From assembly GCF_004854025.1 (NCBI RefSeq), contig NZ_STGM01000003.1, positions 62,001-126,000 of the forward strand: a stretch of 64,000 nt of DNA. Reading direction: 5' to 3'. The translations under genes and the position numbers were made by a program. Source of the DNA: Microbacterium hydrothermale. GTDB taxonomy: Bacteria > Actinomycetota > Actinomycetes > Actinomycetales > Microbacteriaceae. Positions 32,843-44,231 of this stretch are shown here, piece after piece (the first letter of the stretch is position 1; each line of letters begins with the position of its first letter). The notes beneath the pieces are model-generated. The model had not been told where the DNA came from, searched no databases, and worked only from the letters and a program-made list of their open reading frames with translations.

Positions 32843-32992
32843 ATGTTCATCGTCTCGCTCATCCTGTTCGTCGGCGGCATGCTGCTGACCGGACTGTCGT
32901 TCTCGCTCGCGGCCCCCGCGCTGTTCTTCGCCCTCGGCATCCTGCTGGTGTCGGCGTCGCTGGCCCTGCCCTTCCACTTCGGCACCCGGTAA
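32843..32992 (+). CDS. Small two-helix membrane protein (49 residues)
   Basis: This short gene reads MFIVSLILFVGGMLLTGLSF and continues for 29 more residues to FHFGTR. It comprises two hydrophobic helices separated by a short Ser/Ala/Pro turn. A ribosome-binding site GAAGGGA lies at 32831-32837, six nt before the ATG. A TAGCCT -10-like hexamer (32816-32821) overlaps the EI24 stop codon, so it could have its own promoter. Reading frame, Shine-Dalgarno site and hydrophobic pattern make it a credible gene. No family is recognised and the function is unknown. Confidence 0.7.
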   Translation: MFIVSLILFVGGMLLTGLSFSLAAPALFFALGILLVSASLALPFHFGTR

Positions 32993-33089
32993 GCGCTCCC
33001 GGCGCGGGTCGCGCCCCCTCGTTCCCGACGCGGTGCGTGCACGCGCGCTCAGGCGCGAACCGAACCGACCCGCCCGGTACCGTTGCACG

Positions 33090-34193
33090 GTGCCCTTCTC
33101 GTTCGACGCCCTCCGTCGCCGCCCCGATCTCGAGGGCCCCGATCTGGGGGCCGTCGATGCCGCCGACCGGCTGATCCTCGACGAGTCGGATGCCGCGCGC
33201 GCCGACCTTCCACAGGGAGCGCTCGTCGTGATCGGCGACACGCACGGAGCGCTCACCCTGGCCTCCGCCGCTGCCGGAGCACGCGGCATCCGGGTGCACC
33301 AGGACGAACTGCTCGGCGAGCGGGCCCTCGCCGCCAATGCGGCCGACACGGGGCTCGACGGCACCTACGCCTCGCTCCCGCTCGACGCGAACCTCGTGAG
33401 CGGCGCGCGCGTCGTGCTGCTGCGGCTGCCGCGATCGCTGCGCGCGCTGGCCGACATCGCCGGGCTGATCGCCCTGCACGCCGACCCCGAGGTCGTCGTG
33501 GTCGCGGGCGGTCGTCTCAAGCACATGACCCTCGCGATGAACGACGTGCTGCGCGACCGCTTCGACCGGGTCGACGTCTCGCACGCGCGCCAGAAGTCGC
33601 GCGTCCTCTTCGCGCGCGGACCCCACGACGGGGCCGCACCGACCCCGGAAGCCGCGGAGGTCGACGGCATCCACGTGCGCGCTTTCGGCGGCGCCTTCGC
33701 GGGCGCCTCGATCGACATCGGTACGCGTCTGCTGCTCGCGCACCTTCCGGAGCCCCGCGCCGCGGAGGCGATCGACCTCGCGTGCGGTACCGGCGTGGTC
33801 GCCAGCGCTCTGGCCGTGCGGCATCCCTCCCTGCGCGTCCTGGCGTGCGATCAGTCGGCCGTCGCCGTCGCCTCGGCGCGCGCCACCGCCGCGGCCAACG
33901 GCGTCGCCGACCGCGTGCGCGTGCAGCGCGACGACGTGCTGTCGAAGCACGCCGATGACTCCGCGTCGTTCATCGCGCTGAACCCGCCGTTCCACGCCGG
34001 AGCGGCCCTCGCCGACGGTCTCGCTCCCCGCATGTTCGCGGATGCGGCCCGCGTGCTGCGACCGGGCGGCGAACTGTGGACGGTGTGGAACTCCGCCCTG
34101 CAGTACCGCCCCGCCCTCGAGCGCATCGTGGGTCCCACGCGGCAGATCGCCCGCGACCGCAAGTTCACCGTGACGGCGTCGACCGCGCGGTGA
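33090..34193 (+). CDS. RsmC/RlmG-like class I SAM-dependent methyltransferase
   Basis: The 367-residue protein consists of a degenerate N-terminal methyltransferase-like half (about residues 1-185) and a catalytic C-terminal half, the tandem architecture of the RsmC and RlmG rRNA guanine-N2 methyltransferases. AIDLACGTGVVASALAVRHPSLRVLACDQSAVAVASARATAAANG is the SAM-binding motif I-II region, and FIALNPPFHAG holds the N-P-P-F catalytic motif used for exocyclic amines. It would modify 16S or 23S rRNA; which one cannot be settled here. The GTG at 33090 is preceded by TACCGT (33078-33083) with 6 nt between, indicating a leaderless transcript. Confidence 0.87.
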   Translation: MPFSFDALRRRPDLEGPDLGAVDAADRLILDESDAARADLPQGALVVIGDTHGALTLASAAAGARGIRVHQDELLGERALAANAADTGLDGTYASLPLDANLVSGARVVLLRLPRSLRALADIAGLIALHADPEVVVVAGGRLKHMTLAMNDVLRDRFDRVDVSHARQKSRVLFARGPHDGAAPTPEAAEVDGIHVRAFGGAFAGASIDIGTRLLLAHLPEPRAAEAIDLACGTGVVASALAVRHPSLRVLACDQSAVAVASARATAAANGVADRVRVQRDDVLSKHADDSASFIALNPPFHAGAALADGLAPRMFADAARVLRPGGELWTVWNSALQYRPALERIVGPTRQIARDRKFTVTASTAR

Positions 34194-34403
34194 CGCCGGC
34201 GGCGACGCTCGACGCGCGACGCCGCTCCCGCTCGGGCTCGCCGTGCCCGGGCCCGCCCCGCCCGGCCCGCCTCGCCCAGCTCGCGACGTCCGACCGGAGA
34301 CCTCCGACCTGTGACGCCCGACCCGTGACGCCCGACCCATGCCATGGCGCCGCCTCAGCTCAGCGGCGTAGATTCGACCTCGCTCGACGAGGAGGTGAGG
34401 ACC

Positions 34404-35048
34404 GTGCGCTCTCGTGCCGTCACGACCCCGCTGATCGTCGCCGCTATCGTGGCTGCGGGCCTCGCCCCCGCCCCGATCGGCGCGAGCGCGGTCGAGGGCG
34501 CCTCCGCCCCCGGTGCCGGCCCCACCGCCGCGGTCCGCACGGCGCCCCTGGCCGCGGGCATCGCCCCGGTCCGCGCCGCCACCGGAGCCGACCCCCTCGA
34601 CGACACCGCCTCGACCCCGATGCTCGCCGACTGCTCCAGCATCACCGCGACCGGCCGCGAGTACGCACGACTGCACGCCATCTCACTGTGCGGGGCCGAC
34701 ACGACCCCGGCATCCGAGCCTCTGCGCACCGAGCAAGTCGGCGGGGAGGAATGCGGGTCGATCTCGCTCGTCATGACCAGCCGCGGCGGAGGCGTCGCCG
34801 CGGTCGAGTGGAGGGTCGAGTCGGTCACCGGCCCGGTGCTGGGCGTCGAACTGGACGTGTCGTACTCGGGCCGCGCGGGAGGCGTCATGCGGCGTTTCAT
34901 CGATCACGCGGCGAGTCAGCGCGCCCGCCAGAGCGCGGTCGCGTTCCTCGGCGTCGGCCGGGCCGCGGCGACCGTCTCGGGCACCGTCGAGACGTTCCTC
35001 GCGACGTGCCGCATCGCCCCCGCGAGCGTGCGCATCCACGTGCGCTGA
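34404..35048 (+). CDS. Exported protein of unknown function
   Basis: The 214-residue product begins VRSRAVTTPLIVAAIVAAGLAP and continues with a probable cleavage region near AIGASAVEG-like small residues, so it is a secreted or wall-associated protein. After an Ala/Pro-rich stretch, the mature part has four Cys (LADCSSI, SLCGAD, GEECGSI, LATCRI) that could form two disulphides. CGSISLVMTSRGGGVAAVEWRVESVTGPVLGVELDVSYSG suggests a beta-rich domain. I do not recognise the family. The GTG at 34404 follows a GGAGGTGAGG ribosome-binding site, and TAGATT (34369-34374) may be its -10. Confidence 0.72.
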   Translation: MRSRAVTTPLIVAAIVAAGLAPAPIGASAVEGASAPGAGPTAAVRTAPLAAGIAPVRAATGADPLDDTASTPMLADCSSITATGREYARLHAISLCGADTTPASEPLRTEQVGGEECGSISLVMTSRGGGVAAVEWRVESVTGPVLGVELDVSYSGRAGGVMRRFIDHAASQRARQSAVAFLGVGRAAATVSGTVETFLATCRIAPASVRIHVR

Positions 35049-35071
35049 AACCCGCGACGGCGAAGGAGGCG

Positions 35072-35536
35072 TCAGCCCTTCCCGCCGGGAGGGCCCAGGA
35101 TCAGCAGCACCGCGAAGACCACCGCGACGACGGCCACGAGGATCAGGCCCAGCATCGCGGGGCGCCGCAGGAAGAACCGCAGCAGGCGGTCGAGCGGGCG
35201 CCGGTCGCGCGGATCCTCGCTCTCGTCGAGGCGCCACGCGCCGCGCAGCCGTCCCGTGCGGTGCAGCCAGATCTCGGTCGGCACGGTGGCGTAGGGGATG
35301 ACCGCGCTGACGATCGCGACCGCGGCCGGGCCGACACCCCAGCGCTGATTCAGCGCCACGAGCACGGCCGTCGCGCCGTAGGCGAGGAAGACGAAGCCGT
35401 GGATGCCGCCACCGATCGACACCGCCACCGACAGGTCGGCCGTGGCACGCAGGATCAGGCCGGCGATGAGCAGCGTCCACGAGATCGCCTCGGCGATCGC
35501 GAGGGTGCGGAACAGGGTCAGGGGCGTGCGGAACAC
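35072..35536 (-). CDS. DUF3817 membrane protein
   Basis: The 154-residue protein carries the DUF3817 signature: TLFRTLAIAEAISWTLLIAGLILRA, then GGIHGFVFLAYGATAVLVALNQRWG. About four helices span the membrane, and a C-terminal basic amphipathic stretch precedes the last helix LGLILVAVVAVVFAVLLILG. The family is common in actinobacteria and has no known function. The GTG at 35536 is chosen over the GTG at 35566 because AGGAG precedes it at proper distance. TAGGGT (35570-35565 on the minus strand) overlaps the upstream candidate and is better read as the -10. Confidence 0.85.
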   Translation of the reverse strand: MFRTPLTLFRTLAIAEAISWTLLIAGLILRATADLSVAVSIGGGIHGFVFLAYGATAVLVALNQRWGVGPAAVAIVSAVIPYATVPTEIWLHRTGRLRGAWRLDESEDPRDRRPLDRLLRFFLRRPAMLGLILVAVVAVVFAVLLILGPPGGKG

Positions 35537-35629
35537 GTCTCTCCTCGATCGGTCGGGGCTTCCCACCCTACGCAGGGCGCGTGCGCGGCCCCGTTGCTCC
35601 GTTCGACGTCGAGACGACCCCGCCGTCGC

Positions 35630-35749
35630 TCACTCGACCGGCTGGTCGTCGCCGTCCAGGGTCGGGTCGGACCGCTCGCCCTCGGCAGCCGTCGACGTGT
35701 CGGGCTCGGGACCGGGCTCGATGGGGCCCTTCTCGCGGTCGGCATCCAT
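35630..35749 (-). CDS. Possible small acidic protein (39 residues)
   Basis: A short minus-strand frame from the ATG at 35749 encodes MDADREKGPIEPGPEPDTST and continues to DGDDQPVE, an acidic, Pro-rich, disordered peptide. GGAGGA sits directly before the ATG, closer than ideal. No family is recognised. It lies just upstream of the DUF3817 gene on the same strand and could be a real small protein or chance. Confidence 0.3.
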   Translation of the reverse strand: MDADREKGPIEPGPEPDTSTAAEGERSDPTLDGDDQPVE

Positions 35750-35842
35750 TCCTCCACCCCACCAGATGAAGCCGCGGATGCCACGGCCTTGACGCCGCGA
35801 CGGAGAGCGGGGCACGCACCGTCGGACGCGTAGGCTGGACCG

Positions 35843-36868
35843 GTGGCGGAATCCCGGGGGCGCGTGTGGACCGGTGTCATCCGGGTCGGACCCCATCGCG
35901 GTGACCACCGGGTCGCGGTGCGGGCTGTGCTCAGCGTCGGCATCCCCCTGATCGCTCTTCTGCTGCTGAACCGCCTCGACCTGGCGGTCTACGCCAGCTT
36001 CGGCGCGTTCGCCGCCCTCTACGGCCGCACGGACGCTCCGCGGACCCGCGTGCGCATGCAGGCGACGGCGGGGGCGATCCTCGTCGGTTCGATGATCGTG
36101 GGCACGGCGCTCTCGGCCCTGTCGACCCCGGCGCTGGTCAGCGTCGCGGTCGTCGCCGTGGTCGCCGCGGTCGTGACGCTCTTCGCCTACCGGGCCCAGT
36201 GGCATCCGCCCGGTGCCCTCTTCTCCGTGTTCGCCGCCGGCGCCACCGCCAGCTTCCCGGCGACGGCCTCCACCTTCGCGACCGTCGTCGCGGTCGGCGG
36301 GGCCAGCGTGCTGTGGAGCCTCCTCGTCACCGTGGTGTTCGTGCTCGCCCGCCGCGGGTCGTGGGCGCGCCCGACCCGACCGCGACCGCCGATCGGCTCG
36401 GTCGCGTGGGAGATGACGGCCACCGTCGGCACCGCGGCCCTGCTCGCGGGCGTCGCGGGGGCCCTGCTGGTCGGCACGCACTGGTACTGGGCGATGGTGG
36501 GCGCGGTCGCGGCCGTGGGCGGCGCGCACGTGACGGCCCGTCTGATCCGCGGCGTCCAACGACTCGTCGGCACCCTGCTCGGGGTGCTGATCGCGGCGGG
36601 GCTGCTGGCCCTGCACCTCCCGCCGTGGCTCGTCATCGTGGTCGCGGTGGTGCTGCAGGCCGGAGCGGAGCTGTTCGTCGGACGCAACTACGGCATCGCG
36701 ATGCTCTTCATCACCCCGCTCGCTCTGCTCATGATCTCGCTCGCCTCGCCCGCCTCCCCCGACCTGCTGCTGCGCGACCGCGTGATCGAGACGGTGATCG
36801 GCGTCGCGGTCGGTACGGTGGTCGCGATCGTGTCGGCGGGCCTGCGTCGGCGCGCGGCGAGAGGATGA
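35843..36868 (+). CDS. FUSC family membrane protein
   Basis: The 341-residue protein has two blocks of membrane helices joined by a basic cytoplasmic linker, the FUSC (fusaric acid resistance-like) layout. The first block has DLAVYASFGAFAALYGR, a conserved FUSC motif, and AYRAQWHPPGALFSVFAAGATAS. The second has HWYWAMVGAVAAVGGAHVTARLIRGVQRLVGTLLGVLIAAGLL and FVGRNYGIAMLFITPLALLM, both typical. Relatives take part in efflux of aromatic acids or in lipid-linked export. The GTG at 35843 follows TAGGCT (35831-35836) by 6 nt, so the message is probably leaderless. Its stop overlaps the next gene in ATGA. Confidence 0.9.
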   Translation: MAESRGRVWTGVIRVGPHRGDHRVAVRAVLSVGIPLIALLLLNRLDLAVYASFGAFAALYGRTDAPRTRVRMQATAGAILVGSMIVGTALSALSTPALVSVAVVAVVAAVVTLFAYRAQWHPPGALFSVFAAGATASFPATASTFATVVAVGGASVLWSLLVTVVFVLARRGSWARPTRPRPPIGSVAWEMTATVGTAALLAGVAGALLVGTHWYWAMVGAVAAVGGAHVTARLIRGVQRLVGTLLGVLIAAGLLALHLPPWLVIVVAVVLQAGAELFVGRNYGIAMLFITPLALLMISLASPASPDLLLRDRVIETVIGVAVGTVVAIVSAGLRRRAARG

Positions 36869-37359
36869 CGGCGATGGATGCCACGGCCCCGCGCAGACTC
36901 GGACACGACGCCGCCGAGCGGATCAGCGCCGGCTGTTACGGCGCGCTCGTCTCGGCGTCGACGCTCATCGGCCTCAGTGGATCCGACCTCGGAGTCGTCG
37001 TTGCGGTGGTCGCCCTGACCAACCTCGTCTACTTCGCGACCCACGTGTTCGCGTACTGCCTCGGCGACACCTCGGCGGAACGCCCGTGGGCGATCTTCCG
37101 CCACCATCTCGCGGTGAGCGCGCCGATGGTGTCGGTGACGTTCCTTCCGTTGCTGGTGGTCGTCCTCCTCGTGGCGTTCGGCGTCGACCTGCCCACCGCG
37201 CTCCTGTGGGGCGTCGGCGTAGCGATGATGTACCTGGTGGTCGTGGCGACGGCGGGCGCGCGCCTGCGGGGATACTCCCCCGTCGGCGTGGTCCTGACGG
37301 CGATCGGGGCCGCACTGGTGTCGGCGCTGCTGATCGTGGCGAAGCTGCTGCTGCACTGA
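36865..37359 (+). CDS. Four-helix membrane protein, coupled to FUSC gene
   Basis: The 164-residue protein has about four hydrophobic helices: the ISAGCYGALVSASTLIGLSG region, LGVVVAVVALTNLVYFATHVFAYCLGD, VSVTFLPLLVVVLLVAFGVDLPTALLWGVGVAMMYLVVVATAGA, and VLTAIGAALVSALLIVAKLLLH. The motif FATHVFAYCLGDTSAERPWAIFRHHLAVSAPM, with several His residues, could bind a metal, but this is speculative. The ATG at 36865 overlaps the FUSC stop by 4 bp, so the two are translationally coupled and may act together. An alternative ATG lies 9 nt downstream. No family is recognised with confidence. Confidence 0.78.
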   Translation: MTAMDATAPRRLGHDAAERISAGCYGALVSASTLIGLSGSDLGVVVAVVALTNLVYFATHVFAYCLGDTSAERPWAIFRHHLAVSAPMVSVTFLPLLVVVLLVAFGVDLPTALLWGVGVAMMYLVVVATAGARLRGYSPVGVVLTAIGAALVSALLIVAKLLLH

Positions 37360-37377
37360 CCTCGAAAGGAGCCGCGC

Positions 37378-38214
37378 ATGGCTTCCCCCTCCCTCACCGT
37401 CGTCGGCGCGATCAACGTCGACCTCACCGCGCGCGTCGAGCGCGCCCCCGCGGAGGGAGAGACCGTCGCCGACGGCGTGCTGCAGCGCGGCCCGGGCGGC
37501 AAGGGCGCGAACCAGGCGGTCGCCGCGGCGCGTCTGGGCGCCGCGGTCCGACTGATCGGCGCGGTGGGCGACGACCTCGACGGGCGCGGCATCCGCGCGC
37601 AGCTCGCGGCCGACGGCATCGACGCGTCGGGCGTGCAGACGGTGCGGGCCGCGACCGGGACGGCGTTGATCGTCGTCGACGCGACGGGTGAGAACTCGAT
37701 CGTGGTGTGCCCGGGAGCCAACGCCGAGATCGACGCATCGCGGCTCGGCATCGAGCCCGACAGCGCGGTCCTGCTCCAGCTCGAGGTCGCGGACGACGTG
37801 GTGATCGCCGCCGCGCGGGTGTCGAGCTTCCTCGCCGTCAACGCCGCCCCCGCCCGCCCGCTCCCCCGGTCGGTGATCGACGCATGCGATCTCGTGATCG
37901 TCAACGAGACCGAGTACGCCCAGCTCCCCGAGCTGCACGACGCCCAACTGCTGTGCGTGACCCTCGGTGCCGCGGGGGCGCGCCTGTACCGCTACGGCGA
38001 GCTCGTGGCATCCGCCCCCGGCGTCCCCGCGACCGTCGTCAACACCGTCGGCGCCGGGGACGCGTTCTGCGCCGCCCTGGTCTGCGGGATCCTGCGCGGT
38101 GACGGCGAAGAAGAGGCCCTCGCGCGGGCCTGCGCGGTGGGGGCGGCCGCGGTCGCCGACCCGGCGTCGCAGCCCCGCCTCTCGCACCTCGACACCTACG
38201 GAGCGGGCGCATGA
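37378..38214 (+). CDS. Ribokinase-like PfkB family sugar kinase
   Basis: The 278-residue kinase of the PfkB superfamily begins LTVVGAINVDLTARVERAPAEGET. GPGGKGANQAVAAARLGAAVRLIGAVGDD is the first family signature (substrate-binding Gly-Gly with Asn). VNTVGAGDAFCAALVCGILRG contains the DTxGAGD-type anion hole and catalytic Asp. It phosphorylates ribose or a related sugar with ATP. It overlaps a nucleoside hydrolase gene by 4 bp. The pair makes a nucleoside salvage unit in which the hydrolase frees ribose and the kinase makes ribose 5-phosphate. A GAAAGGAG ribosome-binding site precedes the ATG. It is shorter than E. coli RbsK (309). Confidence 0.9.
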   Translation: MASPSLTVVGAINVDLTARVERAPAEGETVADGVLQRGPGGKGANQAVAAARLGAAVRLIGAVGDDLDGRGIRAQLAADGIDASGVQTVRAATGTALIVVDATGENSIVVCPGANAEIDASRLGIEPDSAVLLQLEVADDVVIAAARVSSFLAVNAAPARPLPRSVIDACDLVIVNETEYAQLPELHDAQLLCVTLGAAGARLYRYGELVASAPGVPATVVNTVGAGDAFCAALVCGILRGDGEEEALARACAVGAAAVADPASQPRLSHLDTYGAGA

Positions 38215-39137
38215 CCCGCCGCCCGATCCTCGTCGACTGCGACACCGGCATCGACGACGCCCTCGCCCTGGCCTATCTGCTGGCCGAGCCGGCCGTCGAG
38301 GTCGTGGGGGTCACGACGGTGTCGGGGAACACGGATGCCGCCCGCGCGGCCGCGAACACGCTCTCGCTGTTCGAGCTCGCCGGGGTGCACGACATCCCCG
38401 TCGCCGTGGGTGCGCACGACTTCCGCGAGCGCGCGTACGCAGGAGGCGCTCCGCACGTGCACGGTGACGACGGCGTCGGCGGGATCGCCCTGACCGCCGC
38501 CGCGCGGGCCCACGACGCGCGCCCCGCGGTCGAGCTCATCGATCACCTGGCGACGCGGCATCCGGATCTCGTCGTTCTCGCCCTCGGCCCGCTCACGAAT
38601 CTCGCGGCCTACGCCGAAGCTCCGGGCGTCGCCGCCTTCGACCACCTCGTCGTGATGGGCGGCGCTTTCGCGCACTCGGGGAACGTCACGCCGTGGGCCG
38701 AGGCGAACATCCACAACGATCCCGAAGCCGCGGCCCTCGTGTTCGAGCAGGAGTGGGACACCACGCTCGTGCCGCTGGACGTCACGATGACGCAGACGCT
38801 CGACGAAGCGGACCTCGTGCGTCTGGCGGCGATCCCCGGCGCCCTTCCGCAGGCGCTCGCCGCGATGCTGCCGCTGTACCTCGACTTCTACGCCGGTCGC
38901 GTCTTCCCCGACCGTCGGTGCGCCCTGCACGATCCCCTCGCCGCGATGGTCGCCGCCGGCGTGCTGCGCGGGGTCGGCGTCGCATCAGGGAAGGTCGAGG
39001 TGCGGCTCGAGCGCGGCGAACGCGGGCGCACCGTGTCGTCGCGCGGTTCCGAGACGCAGCGCTGGGTGCGCGGCATGGAGGGCTCGGCGGTCGAGCTGCT
39101 GCTCGAGCGGCTCGAGGCCCGGGAGTGGCCGGCCTGA
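38211..39137 (+). CDS. Inosine-uridine preferring nucleoside hydrolase family protein
   Basis: The 308-residue enzyme has the nucleoside hydrolase hallmark near its start: RRPILVDCDTGIDDALALAYLL, whose Asp cluster binds Ca2+ and the ribose. VVGVTTVSGNTD, VVLALGPLTNLA, VVMGGAFAHSGNVTPWAEANIHNDPEAA and CALHDPLAAM (the last with the Ca/active-site Asp-His) complete the family. It hydrolyses the N-glycosidic bond of ribonucleosides to base and ribose. The ATG overlaps the ribokinase stop in ATGA, so expression is coupled and the freed ribose would be phosphorylated at once. No transporter gene is adjacent in this operon. Confidence 0.92.
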   Translation: MTRRPILVDCDTGIDDALALAYLLAEPAVEVVGVTTVSGNTDAARAAANTLSLFELAGVHDIPVAVGAHDFRERAYAGGAPHVHGDDGVGGIALTAAARAHDARPAVELIDHLATRHPDLVVLALGPLTNLAAYAEAPGVAAFDHLVVMGGAFAHSGNVTPWAEANIHNDPEAAALVFEQEWDTTLVPLDVTMTQTLDEADLVRLAAIPGALPQALAAMLPLYLDFYAGRVFPDRRCALHDPLAAMVAAGVLRGVGVASGKVEVRLERGERGRTVSSRGSETQRWVRGMEGSAVELLLERLEAREWPA

Positions 39138-39222
39138 ACCGACCGCCCCGCGTCATCCGTCCGCGCTCCCCTCTCGGTGCCCGCGCCGACAGCGCGCGTG
39201 GTCGGCCGGACCCTCGCTCCCC

Positions 39223-40377
39223 CTAGCGACCGAGGGGCGCGCCCGCCGCGAACGCTGCCGCCGCGAAACGCTCGCCGATCAGCCGGTGCGTCTCCGTGTC
39301 GGGGTGCAGACCGTCCGGCAGCGGATGGGCGACCGCGTCGTCGGCGCCGTACAGCGACAGGCCGTCGAGGTAGTGCAGAGCCGGATCATCCGCCCGTGCG
39401 GCGACGACCCCCGCCAGCAGATCGCGCACGACCTCGAGCGTGAGCGCGCCCCGGGCGACCTCGGCGGCCGAACCCGTCGCGACGAACCGGGCGGCCCCGT
39501 CGCGCAGGCTGTCGGGATCAAACGCCCCCGGTCCGGGGGTCTTCTCGTGGATGCCGCTGTGGATCGGTGACACCACCAGGAGCGGGGTGTCGGGGTGCCC
39601 CTCGCGGATGGTGTCGAGGAAACCGTGGACCGCGGGAACGAACGCGCGGGCGCGCATCGCGTCGGCGTTCACGACGTTGATGCCGAGTTTGACGCTGATG
39701 AGGTCGGCATCCTGATCCCGGATCACGCGGGCCAGGAACGGGTCGACCATGGCGCTCCCGCCGAAGCCGAGGTTGCGCAGCTGCACGCCCGCGGCGCGGG
39801 CAGCGACGACCGGCCAGATCTCGGTGGGCGCGGCGGCGTTCGAGCCGTGACTGATCGAACTGCCGTGGTGCACCCACACCGGTCGCGGGTCGTCGATGGG
39901 GGCGAGCGGGGCATCGGAGTCGAGCGAGACGAGGTCGACCTGCTCGTTGTGCGGCAGCCAGATCTCGACGGTCTTCTCCGCGGGTGCGAGCGCGCCCACC
40001 GTCACGACGTCGTCCTCGCCGGGCCGCGGGGTCGCGTCGCCGGTGGACAGGTCGAGCTCGAGGGCGTCGCCGGCCTCGAGCGGCCGTCGCTGCACGAGCA
40101 CGTCGTCGACGAGGACGTCGACCTGGCCGCGCGCGCGTTCGAGACCCCGGTACGATACCCGCGTCGCGTGCAGGCGCAGGACGATCGCGGTCGCGGTCGT
40201 GCGGAAGCGCAGATGGATGCCGGACGGCTGGCGCTCCACCATCGTCAACTGGGCGTCGGCCTCGCGCGACCGGTACGGCAGCGGCAGTCGGTGCAGGCGC
40301 AGGCGCGAGCCATGCTCGATCGGTTCGAGCTCGGCGCCGCCGCGGACGAGATCGAGGGTCAGGGGGGTGGTGATCAT
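39223..40377 (-). CDS. SGNH/GDSL hydrolase family protein with N-terminal beta domain
   Basis: The 384-residue protein has an N-terminal beta-rich domain (about residues 1-165) similar to the accessory domain of some carbohydrate esterases, with VERQPSGIHLRFRTTATAIVLRLHATRVSYRG. An SGNH hydrolase domain follows: VWVHHGSSISHGSNA is the block I Ser, LRNLGFGGSAMVDPF block II Gly, ISVKLGINVVNAD block III Asn, and DGLHPDTETHRLIGERF the block V Asp-His. It would deacylate sugar esters or lipids. No signal peptide is present. It overlaps the TetR gene by 4 bp (ATGA), so the regulator probably controls its own operon. Confidence 0.85.
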   Translation of the reverse strand: MITTPLTLDLVRGGAELEPIEHGSRLRLHRLPLPYRSREADAQLTMVERQPSGIHLRFRTTATAIVLRLHATRVSYRGLERARGQVDVLVDDVLVQRRPLEAGDALELDLSTGDATPRPGEDDVVTVGALAPAEKTVEIWLPHNEQVDLVSLDSDAPLAPIDDPRPVWVHHGSSISHGSNAAAPTEIWPVVAARAAGVQLRNLGFGGSAMVDPFLARVIRDQDADLISVKLGINVVNADAMRARAFVPAVHGFLDTIREGHPDTPLLVVSPIHSGIHEKTPGPGAFDPDSLRDGAARFVATGSAAEVARGALTLEVVRDLLAGVVAARADDPALHYLDGLSLYGADDAVAHPLPDGLHPDTETHRLIGERFAAAAFAAGAPLGR

Positions 40378-40952
40378 TTCGCGTCTTTCGTGTGCCAGTG
40401 GGCCAGCAGCCCGTCGAGGCGGTCGATGAGCAGTGCCCAGGAGTCGTCGGCCGGTGGGGCGCTGTGCGCGAAGCTGCCGACGTGCTCGAGGTGCAGGAAG
40501 CCGTTGAGGAACGACCCCACCAGCCGCGTCGCGTGGACGCGGTCGCTCTCGTCGATGCCGTAGCCGCGCAGGACCGCGGCGAGCGCCCGGCTCGATCGGG
40601 CGGCCTCGTCGCTGCGCACGACGGCGTCGGCGGCGCGGCGCTGAAGGCTCTCCCAGCGGCCGGGGTGGGTGCGCGCGTAGTCGCGGTGCGCGTCGCACAG
40701 CGCGCGCAGGGCCTCGCGCCCCGACCGCCCGGCGATCGCCTCGCCCGCGCGGTCGGCGAGTTCGCCGAGGGCGAGGATCGTCACCCCGTCACGCAGGGCG
40801 GCGAGGTCGCGCACGTGTCCGTACAGACTCGGCGTGCGCACGTCGAGGACGCGGGCGACGGCCGAGAGCGTCACCTCGGTGAGGCCGTGGACATCGGCGA
40901 GGTCGGCGGCCGTGACGATGACGGAGCGCGGGGTGAGCGGGGGGCGTTTCAT
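40374..40952 (-). CDS. TetR family transcriptional regulator
   Basis: The 192-residue protein has an N-terminal TetR helix-turn-helix, VIVTAADLADVHGLTEVTLSAVARVLDVRTPSLYGHVRDLAALRDGV, and a helical C-terminal ligand/dimerisation domain of the WHG type (ARTHPGRWESLQRR; SRALAAVLRGYGI; VHATRLVGSFLNGFLHLEHVGSF). It heads a two-gene operon with the SGNH hydrolase. The ATG at 40952 follows TAGGAT by 6 nt on the minus strand. Two adjoining TAGGCAA heptamers sit immediately upstream and are the likely operator, so autoregulation is expected. The inducer is unknown. Confidence 0.92.
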   Translation of the reverse strand: MKRPPLTPRSVIVTAADLADVHGLTEVTLSAVARVLDVRTPSLYGHVRDLAALRDGVTILALGELADRAGEAIAGRSGREALRALCDAHRDYARTHPGRWESLQRRAADAVVRSDEAARSSRALAAVLRGYGIDESDRVHATRLVGSFLNGFLHLEHVGSFAHSAPPADDSWALLIDRLDGLLAHWHTKDAK

Positions 40953-40958
40953 GATGTC

Positions 40959-40978
40959 ATCCTATAGGCAATAGGCAA
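40959..40978 (-). promoter_or_regulatory. tetR operon promoter with tandem TAGGCAA heptamers
   Basis: The -10 TAGGAT reads 40964-40959 on the minus strand. TAGGCAA is repeated exactly at 40965-40971 and 40972-40978. Direct repeats over the promoter spacer suggest a repressor site. Confidence 0.55.
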
Positions 40979-41017
40979 TGAGCTTTACCTCATAGGACGA
41001 GTGAACGCCGACGAGAA

Positions 41018-41047
41018 GAGCCCCGCGCGATTACTCGCGCGGGGCTC
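41018..41047 (-). terminator. Terminator of the nrdHIEF operon
   Basis: A perfect 13-bp GC-rich stem (41018-41030 with 41035-41047) with a TTAC loop lies 15 nt after the nrdF stop. Minus-strand sequence downstream is moderately T-rich. Confidence 0.8.
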
Positions 41048-41062
41048 TCGATGAAGGTGCGG

Positions 41063-44212
<3,150 letters not shown>

Positions 44213-44231
<19 letters not shown>

